From: Siphonodentalium dalli
Lineage: Eukaryota; Mollusca; Scaphopoda; Gadilida; Siphonodentaliidae
Assembly: GCA_032622095.1 (NCBI GenBank)
Contig: CP136062.1
Location: 34,782,918-34,846,917, forward strand
Length of the DNA stretch: 64,000 bases
Direction: 5' to 3'
Made by a program: the position numbers and the translations under genes. Each line of letters begins with the position of its first letter. Position 1 is the stretch's first letter. The notes beneath the pieces are model-generated. The model made no database searches. It worked only from the letters and a program-made list of their open reading frames with translations, and was not told the DNA's origin. This document shows positions 53,216-64,000 of the stretch, one piece after another.

Positions 53216-54790
53216 TGCTATTCTCCGCTAATATGTGTGTATTTTACATTTCTATGTTTAGTTCCCGGAATTTATCACGTAGTAGTCACAACGAGTGAGC
53301 GATATACCAATCATCGGTGTAAATCCATACGACAAACCTCAAAAGAAACAAAAACACGAGTTTGACCCTTTCATATCGCACCCGCACAGCCCATCGAGAC
53401 CGACATAACAAATCCATGTGTTATTCTATTTCCACCCCGAACCCCTTGAGATGGAATTTTCACAGGTACCTCAAGACTTCATTCCGCCTGATGGACATGT
53501 TCAACCAGACACCACCTTTGGTTAGCAATGTCCAAATGATTGACGCCTGTCTGAACATGTTACCAAGCGTTTGAAATTAATATATGTTTGGCTTTAAAGT
53601 AACATACATGTATTTCTCGCAGCATATTGGTTGTACTGTCAACTTATTTGTGGTCTGAAACTTATAACTAAATCAAAAATTAGCTTTCTTCAAGTTCTGT
53701 AATCGGTTGGGGGAGTCTTGACAAGGAAAACGAACTATTTAGCTAATTCATATGTGTTGGTTAATTTATAATGACACTCATACACTTCAGGCCTTAACGC
53801 AAACCATAATTTAATGCTTTCTTACATACAGTTGTCTCGGAATAACTTATTTAAGTCATAGAATATATTGGAGTGGTGAGAAATCAATACTCTTCTTTTC
53901 GTAAAACATTAACAAGGGCTCTGTGCTGTTTTTACCAATATGGTTAAAATAAAGATCGTTAAAACTTGGTCTCGGTTCTTTTCGGAATTTTGAAACCGCT
54001 TATTCACTTTTATAAGACTTTTAATAATATATGAACTATGAATGTCATCATTCCATGTATCAGTCGGCCTACATGTATTTTGATCACTGGAACGTGACAA
54101 AGTGTGAAATTACTATGTTTACAGTAGCTTTAACCAGAGACATGGTGACATGATGGTGAAACAATTTCAACAGTTGCAAATTAAATGACTGGTATTTAGT
54201 GTGAAATATGTCGTTTGCAGACCAACATTTGAATATCGAACTACTTTTGTTAAAATTGTCGAGCTGAAATTGGCCATTTAGATGGAAATATTCCAATCTT
54301 TACCATATAGGGGTGTTACGTTTTACATTGCAACGTTTTGTAATTGTAAATTAACACTAAGTTACCAGTAGAAACAACTCAAGCCAATTGTAGGAGTTTA
54401 CTGTGAAGCGAACACTTTCAATTCACCGAGAAAGGACCAGTAACAAAGGACACACCATAAATAATCTAGGTAAATTCGCCCCGGGGACAATCGACTTGCG
54501 CGAATGTGAACCCTTCCCGAACTCCTACGCCTGTTAATCTGCCACTTACATAGTTCTCGAGAAATACAAACAACAAGTAACTATATCATTGTTACGACAT
54601 GTCCAATTAGAATCGATCAAAAATGAAAATGAAAATGAAAAAGAGAGGTTGGTTCTGGACCTAAATTTTCTCTTGGCAAATTAAATATCTTTTTTTGCCA
54701 AATCTAATTGAGGATATATCATTTTTGTTATCTATACTATATATTTTGAGACTTCCGTATATATGTATATATATATGTGTGTGTGTGTAT
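53216..54790. other. Intergenic, no supported gene
   Basis: Host flank to the right of the insertion. AT-rich, with short open frames only. No repeat or RNA gene that I can support. Confidence 0.4.
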
Positions 54791-55790
54791 ATATGTACTT
54801 CATGGAATCGAAAACGGTTGGACAGATTGAGCTCAAATTTCGTATATAAGTGTAAAAACGCACGGACACCGTAGTTGTCGCGTTTTGGAGAAGCTCTGAG
54901 CACCCTTTCTCCACTCCCAATCATCAAAATCACCGCGAACGGCACTGCAGTAGTTAATCAAGTGATAATTTAATGAGCGTTGTATATGACGCATCGCTAT
55001 AAAAATAGCGTTTGTTTGCAATTCAACGCAACGCAGAGATATACGGGAATGCTCGATTGAGTTCAAACTTTCTATCTAAGGGTGAAATCCCACGGACACC
55101 GTAGTTGTCGCGTTTTGGAGAACCTCTGATCACCCTTCTCCACTCCCAATCATCAAACTCACCGCGAACGGCACTGTCTACATTGAGCGTGTTGTGTGAT
55201 TCTTACATACTCAGAGCTTCCTAGGAACGCGGATCGGGTCAGTTTTTCCGCCCTAGGTGATGTTCACCTTGAAACGGGTACCCACAAATTATATATATGC
55301 GTGTTGTGTGATTCTTACGTACTTAGGGCTTCCTATGAACGCGGATCGGGTCAGTTTTTCCGCCCTAGGTGATTTTATCCTCGAAATGGGTACCCACAAA
55401 TTATATATATATGTGTGCATGTGTCCTTTATAGACTCGAACCGATTGCGCTCACACTTGCTACCTACGACCGATTGCGCTCACACTTGCTACCTATGGGA
55501 AGTGTCATGAACGGGTTAAATTGCGACCCCGACCTGACTTCAAGGTCAAATCGGGTAAAATATAAAAAAAAATATTTAAATTCAAAAATTAAAATTGTCA
55601 TGATTCTGTGTGTGTGTATATGTGTACTTCATAGAATCGAAAAAGGCTGGTCGGATCGAGCTCAAATTTCGTATATAAGTGTAAAACCCACGGACACCGT
55701 AGTTGTCGCGTTTTGGAGAAGCTCTGAGCACCCTTTCTCCACTCCCAATCATCAAAATCACCGCAAACGCAACTTCGGGGGTTAAGGCAT
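54791..55790. repeat. Mixed tandem repeats
   Basis: A block of about 140 bp (ACGGACACCGTAGTTGTCGCG, split here, and GAG(A/C)A(G/C)CTCTGAGCACCC plus CTCCACTCCCAATCATCAAA) occurs at about 54795, 55040 and 55625. Between them a 113-bp unit (GTGTTGTGTGATTCTTAC, AACGCGGATCGGGTCAG, ACGGGTACCCACAAATTAT) is present twice at about 55187 and 55300. It is non-coding. Confidence 0.6.
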
Positions 55791-58700
55791 CAACGATCTT
55801 TATATTGACCATATTCGGATGAGTTAAGGATCAACGCTCTTTATTACAATAGGAGCTGCTAAACGGCTACCCATGCGGAAAATACGGATGCAAAACGAAA
55901 CTCGGAATGCAATTATCTCGATTAAAAAGGCAGAATTGATCTAAGAAGCGTTTGTTTACAATTCGACGCAACCTTATCGCTCTAAATATTATGCAGAGAG
56001 ATTTCACGACGGGATTAATTGACTGTCCGCTCTTTTCGGGGACTACGGGGAAGTTTAGGACGGGTACCATGAATTAACTCATTGAAAAACAAAGAATGCG
56101 TTGTCTGTCGTTCCTAGGAAGGGGGGATTTCATCGGGTCAATTAGAATAAAAATTAAATAAATAGGTCAATTAGAATAAAAATAAAATAAATATTAAAAA
56201 ATTCAAAAAAACATAAATTAAATTAAGAAAAAAAATAAAATAAAATTAAAAAAAATATATAAATCAAAACAAAATAATTTATAAAATGTCATGTTTCTGA
56301 CCAACCACGCCAGTGGCGGGCTAACCTGCTAGTTGTTATATAAAGTAATACCTAACCACATCCATAGATAAAATGAGCTATAGTGGTTCAAAAAAGCTAG
56401 TATTATTAATATATATCAACGTAACAATAAATATCTAAGCGACACCAACATTTAAGACAGTTATCAAACTTGAAGTATCTGTCTTCACAGCAATCATAGC
56501 ATACACATTGTTTCGACCTGTGTCTTAGTTGGCAACAAAGCCGAATCCCAATTAATCCCCCGCTTGCCGTTCACATTTGACTGATTAAAGTATTGTCTTA
56601 TCATCGCAGGTCACAACACACTGGTATACACATGGAATTAACTATAAAGACACCCCAACCATCATGTCGGTCGACGCTCTGGCAAGGTCACCTACTTGTG
56701 GCCCTCTCCCACCCAGGCCACTCTACCCACCAAACGTCACCTTAGAGGCTGTTACCTATCTAGGCTGGTCCCTGGTCCCCTAAGGTGGTACATTGTCCAC
56801 CTCTAGGATGATCCCTTGTCAGCCTCTTTATAGATCTATCAGCAAGTATCGATTTATGCATAAGAGGACTCCATATTTTCCCCAACTCATTGACTGTATC
56901 ATCTACATCAAATATGTGTAAACGATTTCGCATCATATTAATTATCCGAACCTTGCAAAACATAGGCGGCATTATTACAGATAACAATGCAATGTTAGTG
57001 TTATGGTAGACCAGGTGTGGCTATTAATATAAACAACTTTGCATGTGGCTTAATCAGGGTTCAAATGCAAGAAATGAACCATTGGGGAAAAGATAAGGGG
57101 TCTTCTTATCGAGACATCGATAAGTAGACCCCGTATTTTCCCCAATCGTTAACAGCTGGTATCGATGTATCGATACGTGGACCCCAGATGTGCCCCCAGT
57201 CGTTCATTTCTAGTATTTTGTCCAATGACTGGCCGTGATTATTGTCAACATTAACATGGTTTTCACAAACCGTTAATTTGAATCACTTAATTGTTGTTAC
57301 TTTCATTTGTATTTCTTATTAGCGTTTCGCACCAGCTTTAGCCAAACAGAGACATGACATGCTATATGTCAATGCTTGTTACATGACCATACCCAAGGGC
57401 GTAATTCTGGGTACGGCTGGACGGTTTTGGCCGTACCAATATTTTGCTGGCAAAGGTGAATGATATACTTCTAACATGCAGGACCAGGGCACAATCACCG
57501 CCCAATGCAATTCCGATAAGTTCAGCTGTAAATTAATGTAAACAATCCTGCCATTCTCGGTATGCCCAAATATCTTATATTAAAAGTGTTGGAACAACAA
57601 ATTTATTATATAATATGATCATACGTGACACGTAGCGGGGCAACCACATGCGATGCTTTGTCGGATCAAGTTACTTTGTTTAGGAGGTGATTCACTCGGA
57701 ACATTCTCGATGCCAAATTAAGCATCATCCCAGTTAGAACGGGCATGGTGCAAGTTACTTGTATGTGTGGAATATGGTTGGTCTCGGCGTACGTTGTATA
57801 GTTCACTGGGTCGGGTATGTGTGACACGGACAGAACACATTGTATTCAATAAACAGCTCCGTTAACATGCGCATCTCCAAATCGCGATTTTACCCACAAT
57901 TTCACTCAACTCCTATGTTATTCTCTATGGAGGTATAGTTCAAATTGATATCATAGTCCCATGTGTCTGTTCGTCAGATACAGAATAGAGTATGTAGGAG
58001 CCTCCTTGATACCGGTATATTTATCAAGGACAGCTATACGAGGCCTCTGAATATTGACATAAGCGCGTACATCGCAACACATATCTAGCAAAATAGCCCT
58101 TTAAGAGAGATGTCTTTCAACAAAGGTCAAGGTCATTTTAGGGTCAAGGTCAATGTCATGTAAACCCCCCACATCAACTTGACAACAAATTTGGTTGATG
58201 TCCGATCTCGACTTCTGCCGCCATGTCGACCCATGTTAAAATGGACATATAATCGTATTACATCGCTGACGCCAACGCTAACAGAACATTTCAATAAAAA
58301 CCCTGCGATCCGATGTTGAATCAGATTAGCTGGCAGCCGGCCAATTGCTTTCGCGCGATGCAAAACGTGAAAGCTCGTCGCCTTGTTTGGTTCAATCATT
58401 TATCTCGAGCGAAATTACATGCCGCTGAAATTTCTGTGCGGCCAATTCTTTGCGAGACGGGAATTTATTGAATCTGTGTGAGCCTAACAGGGGCATATTC
58501 GTTAAGCAATTTGTCTTGAGGGAAATTAAATGCAGATAAAAGGCAGGCTCGTTATTACAAAACGCCATAACTAAACACCGGCATAACGCACGATATCGTG
58601 CTACGCATCGCTGGAAAGGGCACATCATGGGCTATTTAACTGCGCTAATTTGATTGTGAAGTAGGCACGTTTGCGTTATGTTATTTTCGCATATATCTTT

Positions 58701-58795
58701 TGCGAAAACGGTTATCATTATTTATATGTATGATAATTCACAATGCCTAAAAACCATGCACGCACACGCATTTGACTACTGAACTAATTACGAAC
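55791..58795. other. Intergenic, one hairpin, no supported gene
   Basis: Contains an A-rich stretch at 56150-56285 and the inverted repeat at 57081-57146 listed separately. No reading frame has recognisable content. Confidence 0.4.
57081..57146. repeat. About 31-bp imperfect inverted repeat
   Basis: ATTGGGGAAAA...GGGGTCTTCTTATCGA pairs with TCGATAAGTAGACCCC...TTTTCCCCAAT with a few mismatches, giving a long hairpin with almost no loop. It may be a tiny foldback element. Confidence 0.55.
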
Positions 58796-58799
58796 AATT

Positions 58800-59410
58800 G
58801 CACTCAAGTGCAATCGCGCTGTGCTCAAGCAAAATTGCGCTGAAATTAAGCGAAATTGCGCTGTGCATAAGCGATCCAGCGAGAACACTGTAACCAACAA
58901 CGAGTACCAGCGTGGTTTCGGCGGCCAAATGCACACGCCCTGACTATTGCGCTGAGGGACAAAATTGAACAATGGTCAAGATTGCGCTGCATTGCACTGA
59001 AGCGCAACTGCACTGCGGTGCGACTACATTGCGCTGCACCGAAGCGCATTTGCACTGTGTTGCGGCGACATTGCGTTGCACTTAAGCACAATTGCACTGC
59101 GGTGAGGCGAAATTTCGCTGCGCTCAAGCGCAATTGCAGTGCGGTGCCGCGACATTGCACTACACTCAAGTGCACTGCGGTGCGGCGACATTTCGCTGCG
59201 CTTAAGCGCAATTGCACTGCTATGTCGCGACATTGCTATGCACTCAAGCGCAATTGCACTACGGTGCGGCGGCATTGCGCTATAATCAAGCGCAATTGCA
59301 CTGTGGTTCGGCTACATTGCACCACACTGAAGCGCAATTGCACTGCGGTGCCGCGACTTTTCGCTGAACTGAAGCGCAATTGCACTGCGGTGCACAGAAG
59401 CGCAATAGGT
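58800..59410. repeat. 42-bp minisatellite
   Basis: Successive 42-bp units follow CATTGCGCTGCAC..AAGCG then CAATTGCACTGCGGTGCGGCGA with substitutions and a few short deletions. Because 42 is a multiple of three, both strands hold long repeat-encoded frames rich in Arg, Cys and Lys; these are not evidence of a gene. Confidence 0.75.
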
Positions 59411-59747
59411 GGCGTGAGGAAAACTCAATACAGCTCGCATTATGCTCCACAACATATGTAAATTGTGGCCCATATTATTCGGCCGTATGAATTATTGTAT
59501 GCCCGCTATGCCCCTGATACCACAAGGAGTCATGGTACTTGTTACGACATATTTTCGGCATGTAGCAACCAGTACCACGTCTGGTTTAATGGTCCACCCC
59601 TCCCATAAATAAAGAATAAAACATAAAAAAGAACAGATAACAATCATAGATAACAAATGAAAACAAGAAAGTATATACATTGTATAAATATTGGTATGTA
59701 GTAAACAATGATCTATATAATACAATAATAGTAAGTACAAATTATAT

Positions 59748-60911
59748 GAAACTAGCCGATGAGCCCGACGTTGTCCGGGCTATTCAAAAACCAAATTTCA
59801 AGTCGATAGCTCTACCCGTTTCCGAGATCTGGTCTGCGCATGCGCGAAGCTGTCATCGCACGGGCTCGGCGACCCGATAAAATTCGTATCCGGGGCAAGA
59901 TACATTCACATACCAAATTTCAAGTCGATAGCTCTACCCGTTTCCGAGATCTCGTCTGCGCATGCGCAAAGCTGGCGTCGCACGGGCTCGGCGACCCGAA
60001 CAAATTCGTATCCGGGGCAAGATACATTCACATACCAAATTTTAAGTCGATAGCTCCACCCGTTTCCGAGATCTGGTCTGCGCATGCGCGAAGCTGGCGT
60101 CGCACGGGCTCGGCGACCCGATAAAATTCGTAATCGGGGCAAGATACATTCACATACCAAATTTCAAGTCGATAGCTCCACCCGTTTCCGAGATCTCGTC
60201 TGCGCATGCGCTGCACGGGCGTCGCACGGGCTCGCCAATACGACAACGACCACCGCCTGGTCAAAATAGAAACACGTACCAAGTTTCGTCCCGATCGGTC
60301 GAGAATCGTAGATTTGTATTAATGACAGACAGACAAACAGACAGACAGAGGTCTTCAAAATATATATGAGACCAGCCGATGAGCCCGACGTTGTCCGCGC
60401 TATTCAAAAACCAAATATGATCTGCGCATTCGCGAAGCTGGCGTCGCACGGGCTCGGCGACCCGATAAAATTCGAATCCGGGGCAAGATACATTCACATA
60501 CCAAATTTCAAGTCGATAACTCCACCCGTTTTCGAGATCTCGTCTGCGCATGCGCGAAGCTGGTGTCGCACGGGCTCGGTGACCCGATAAAATTCGTATC
60601 CGGGGCAAGGTACATTCACATAGCAAATTTCAAGTCGATAACTCCACCCGTTTCCGAAATCTCGTCTGCGCATGCGCGAAGCTGGCGTCGCACGGGTTCG
60701 GCGACCCGATAAAATTCGTATCCGGGGCAAGATACATTCACATAGCAAATTTCAAGTCGATAGCTCCACCCGTTTCCGAGATCTCGTATGCGCATGCGCG
60801 AAGCGGGCGCCGCACGGGCTTGCCAATACGACAACGTCGACCGCCTGGTCAAACAACACACACGTACCAAGTTTCGTCCCGATCGGTCGAGAATCGTAGA
60901 TTTGTATTAAT

Positions 60912-60945
<34 letters not shown>

Positions 60946-61545
60946 GGTCTTCAAAATATATATGAGACTTGCCGATGAGCCCGACGTTGTCCGGGCTATT
61001 CAAACACCAATTTTCAAGTCGATAACTCTACCCAGCCCGACGTTGTCGGGGCTATTCAAAAACCAAATTTCAAGTCGATAGCTGTACCCCGTTTCCTATA
61101 TCTGGTCTGCGCATGCGCGAAGCTGGCGTCGCACGGGCTCGGCGACCCGATAAAATTCGTATCCGGGGCAAGATGCAAGATACATTCACATACCAAATTT
61201 CAAGTCGATAGCTCCACCCGTTTCCGAGATCTCGTCTGCGCATGCGCGAAGCTGGCGTCGCACGGGCTCGGCGACCCGATAAAATTCGTATCCGGGGCAA
61301 GATACATTCACATAGCAAATTTCAAGTCGATAGCTCCACCCGTTTCCGAGATCTCGTCTGCGCATGCGCGAAGCGGGCGCCGCACGGGCTCGCCAATACG
61401 ACAACGTCCACCGCCTGGTCAAACTACACACACGTACCAAGTTTCATCCCGATCGGTCGAGAATCGTAGATTTGTATAAATGACAGACAAACATACAGAC
61501 AGACAGACAGACAAACAGAGGTCTTCAAAATATATATGAGATGAG
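59748..61545. repeat. Higher-order satellite, 122-bp units in about 600-bp supra-units
   Basis: A 122-bp unit (CCAAATTTCAAGTCGATAGC at its start; ACCCGTTTCCGAGATCTCGT, GCGCATGCGCGAAGCTGG, CGGGCTCGGCGACCCG, ATACATTCACATA) repeats in groups. Each group opens with CCGATGAGCCCGACGTTGTC (59750, 60370, 60971). It closes with CAAGTTTCGTCCCGATCGG, a (GACA)n stretch and GAGGTCTTCAAAATATATATGA. The supra-unit periods are about 620 and 598 bp. Open frames within are repeat-driven. Confidence 0.8.
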
Positions 61546-61734
61546 ATGATAAAAAAATATATACGAAATGTTCTTTATGTAATTAATAAATTCTTATCAG
61601 TGAAATGCTCTTTACTTAATTAATAATATTTGTAAAAAACGAGTTTTTTTATTTTAAATTTTTGAAATTTTTGGTTTGTTTTCGATTATATAATTTGTTT
61701 AAGCATATGACTCTCAACTAGTGTACAGTTAATC

Positions 61735-62445
61735 GGGTGTGTCTTTTTACCGGATTCCGGATTTCGACCCGGATTTAGGTGTCTTTTTACCGGATTTGAC
61801 CCGGATTCGGGTATGAATTTCATGCTTGTTTTATCACACATTTAACCCATTAAAAGCCGTTTCTGACACGCAGAAACTGGTTAGGAGGTGAGATTAAACC
61901 AATATAGGGCTGTCGTGCTCATTCAACCCGATTAATCGTATTTAAAGGTACATATCGTGCCCGGATCAGCATACTTCTTATTTTTTCATATAGACACGGC
62001 GGTTGGATTGATTTTACGTGATCATGATGGTATTTAAGGGAACACACCATGTCCGGATCCGAATTAATTATCTCGTAATTATTGATCATATTTAAAGGTA
62101 GATATCATGTCCGGATCCGGTTTTTTTCTCTCTCTTTTTTTCCATATAAATTATCGTCTTTTTGATATATTAAATGTCACGTGGAACAAAGTTATAAGTT
62201 GATTTTGAGACGTTATACTAGGCTGTTGGATTGATTTTACGGAATGATTATCGCATTTAAAGGTACACACCATTTGCGGAACCGAATTAATTTCCAAGTA
62301 TTTACTGATAATATTTAAAGGTACAAATTATGCCCGGATCCGGATTTTTCTTCTGATAAAGTAATGCTTATTTCACAGAAGGATGATCGCATTTAAAGGT
62401 GCATGCCATGCACGAATCCGAATAAATTATCGCGTCTTTATTAAT
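61735..62445 (+). repeat. Recurrent ATTTAAAGGTACACACCATG-CCGGATCCG motif, six copies
   Basis: Versions of ATTTAAAGGTACA..CCATG(T/C)CCGGATCCG lie near 61938, 62031, 62090, 62258, 62316 and 62391, all in the same orientation. The first is preceded by CCGGATTTCGACCCGGAT words at 61750-61815. Spacing is irregular (58-168 bp), so it is not a simple tandem array. Confidence 0.55.
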
Positions 62446-63305
62446 CATTAATGGTGGATTTATAGGAATTTATTTAGGTGTCACTCCATAAGGTGTCACT
62501 CTATATAGAGATATCTGTTCACAGAGTGATATCAGTTCATATGATAATCACTCACCGACCGAAATCATGAATATGTTTACCTGTGACAAGCAATCTGAGC
62601 CATGTTCACAGTGTTTTCATGGTCCACGCGATTCACTTAATTAATGATTGATTGTCAGGGTGAAGTTGTTACAACAAAAACAACATTCAACCGTACATTA
62701 ACTCCTTATTGTAAAAACATTCATTAAACTTCGGTGCTTTACCGCGAGAAAAGTATTGAAACATCATCTGCCGTAATTGCATACACGGAAATTTCAATTA
62801 TATTATTTAATATTTAATTTAGAAATTATGTATCATGAAATTAAAATTCAAGAATCTTATGAATTTCGGAATATAATACACTTGCGACATGTGGACTATT
62901 AATTATTAAAATCATTTTAATTAAAATAAATTTACGATTTTTAGGAAGATTCCTTTGCTTTCCAACATAAAGGTTGTGCACGATGGTCGATGTATACGAG
63001 GAACAGCTTAATTATTCCGTTGTTTGTGATGACCTATATATTTGGAATATAATATAATAAACATATGTCTGTTGTACATTAGATATTAACACCAGTTTAA
63101 TCGCGATAGATTGTGTTTGTTTCTAAGATCAACAAGTGACAGAACACACGAAATAAGCTGTCCATATATTACGGCGTTTATTGAATTATAAAACACATAT
63201 TTACCGCAGTACAGATAAGATAAGATAAGTTTATTGACAATTACACCCACACGGGGCCGATGTCACAACATAAATATTGTACATGTAACTAAGTTCTTGC
63301 AATAT
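62446..63305. other. Intergenic, no supported gene
   Basis: AT-rich, with no recognisable gene, repeat or RNA. Confidence 0.4.
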
Positions 63306-63310
63306 GGAAG

Positions 63311-63475
63311 CATATGTTCCTATTCCTGGTTTGAGATAACTCCGCCTACTGAATTTTCTGATTGGCTGAGCCATATATCCTATATACAGATATAATCTGT
63401 TCCTATTCCTGGTTTGAGATAACTCCGCCTACTGAATTTTCTGATTGGCTGAGCCATATATCCTATATACAGATA
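63311..63475 (+). repeat. Direct duplication, about 80-bp unit
   Basis: Two near-identical copies of TGTTCCTATTCCTGGTTTGA ... CTCCGCCTACTGAATTTTCTG ... ATATCCTATATACAGATAT lie about 85 bp apart. Confidence 0.75.
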
Positions 63476-63665
63476 TTTCACCTAAAAGATATCAATCATT
63501 TTCATACTTTGTCTGAACTTTATTGCACAAAATGCATTTTATGCGACAGAAATGAATACAGTGAATGATACTCTTTCCATTTCTGTAAATACTTGGCAGT
63601 TACATTGCGTAATTCCTGAGAAAACTGCGACTTTCTACGAAGAATAAGTTACGTTCTTCGGGGTG

Positions 63666-64000
63666 CTAATTTCTTATTCAACGCTCGCCGTTCCTGGCCA
63701 ATTGTACGCATTGTTCGCAACATTAGTGTCTAAATGTTGCAATATTAATGAAGGGAAGATGATAACCTTTCGAATGATGAATAATATGTATTGTTACATA
63801 GCGTAAAACGCGAGAAATATGAGCTTATATCTCTGTTCCTCATTCCCGGTACTCGGATTTTTTCGTTTTTAGCTAATTTCTTATTCAACGCTCGCCGTTC
63901 CTGGCCAATTGTACGCTTTGTTCGCAATATTAGTGTCTAAATGTTGCAATATTAATGAAGGGGATATGCTAACCTTTCGAATGATGTATAATATGCATCG
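63666..64000 (+). repeat. Direct duplication, about 204-bp period, runs off the window
   Basis: GCTAATTTCTTATTCAACGC followed by TCGCCGTTCCTGGCCAATTG, TAGTGTCTAAATGTTGCAAT and AACCTTTCGAATGATG occurs at 63666 and again at 63870. Copies are nearly identical, so the duplication is recent and probably continues beyond 64000. Confidence 0.75.

Noticed and set aside
58982-59461. 159-codon plus-strand frame rich in Arg/Cys/Lys, and overlapping minus-strand frames
   Set aside because: Produced by the 42-bp minisatellite, whose length is a multiple of three; open on both strands with no other coding sign.
59748-61545. CRISPR-like appearance of regular 122-bp repeats
   Set aside because: Units are contiguous with no unique spacers, far longer than CRISPR repeats, and the context is eukaryotic.
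1-64000. tRNA, rRNA or host exons
   Set aside because: None could be identified by eye; short conserved RNA genes may still be missed without a covariance search.

Overview
The window looks like intergenic DNA from an invertebrate animal, probably a marine one such as a bivalve mollusc. It is AT-rich, has no recognisable host gene or exon, and is packed with miniature inverted-repeat elements, minisatellites and dead transposons. The mollusc assignment is an inference from overall texture and cannot be proven here.

The dominant feature is an end-to-end Polinton/Maverick element (adintovirus-like giant DNA transposon) at 36006-53209, 17.2 kb. It starts with AG, ends with CT, is flanked by a perfect 6-bp target duplication (AACATT at 36000-36005 and 53210-53215), and has terminal inverted repeats of about 274 and 333 bp that are themselves palindromic. 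The right three quarters is a compact, mostly plus-strand block: protein-primed DNA polymerase B, an unknown 195-aa protein, packaging ATPase, two basic proteins with a GG-plus-hydrophobic motif, a conserved unknown, an rve integrase with chromodomain, a two-helix membrane protein, penton (minor capsid), a basic virion-type protein, major capsid, a Cys-rich protein and an adenain-type protease. The capsid and accessory virion-type genes are open. Polymerase, ATPase and protease each carry one in-frame stop, and the integrase core is short between its last two acidic residues.

The left quarter (36.3-39.8 kb) is an accessory region with unusual organisation. Divergent cargo genes sit between a repeated upstream block and a 3' hairpin, GGCCCTTTTCAGGGCC, which matches the metazoan replication-dependent histone mRNA 3' stem-loop in sequence, flanks, orientation and distance from the stop codon (19-22 nt). 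The module is duplicated at a fixed 1875-bp offset, with conserved flanks but unrelated plus-strand coding sequences. This suggests exchangeable cargo cassettes whose mRNAs end like histone mRNAs, while a neighbouring gene and the far end of the core cluster have ordinary AATAAA signals. This is the most novel signal in the window.

Region by region: 0-2.4 kb diverged tandem repeats; 4.2-4.8, 7.4-7.9, 9.4-11.2, 20.7-21.2 and 22.8-29.4 kb one large MITE family, partly in tandem arrays; 5.0-7.0 kb a dead piggyBac transposase; 14.0-18.3 kb a large non-coding inverted-repeat element; 18.7-22.4 kb several small palindromic or piggyBac-type MITEs; 29.9-32.4 kb a diverged three-copy repeat; 36.0-53.2 kb the Polinton; 54.8-55.8 kb tandem repeats; 58.8-59.4 kb a 42-bp minisatellite; 59.7-61.5 kb a higher-order 122-bp/600-bp satellite; 61.9-62.4 kb a dispersed GGATCC-containing motif; 63.3-64.0 kb short direct duplications.
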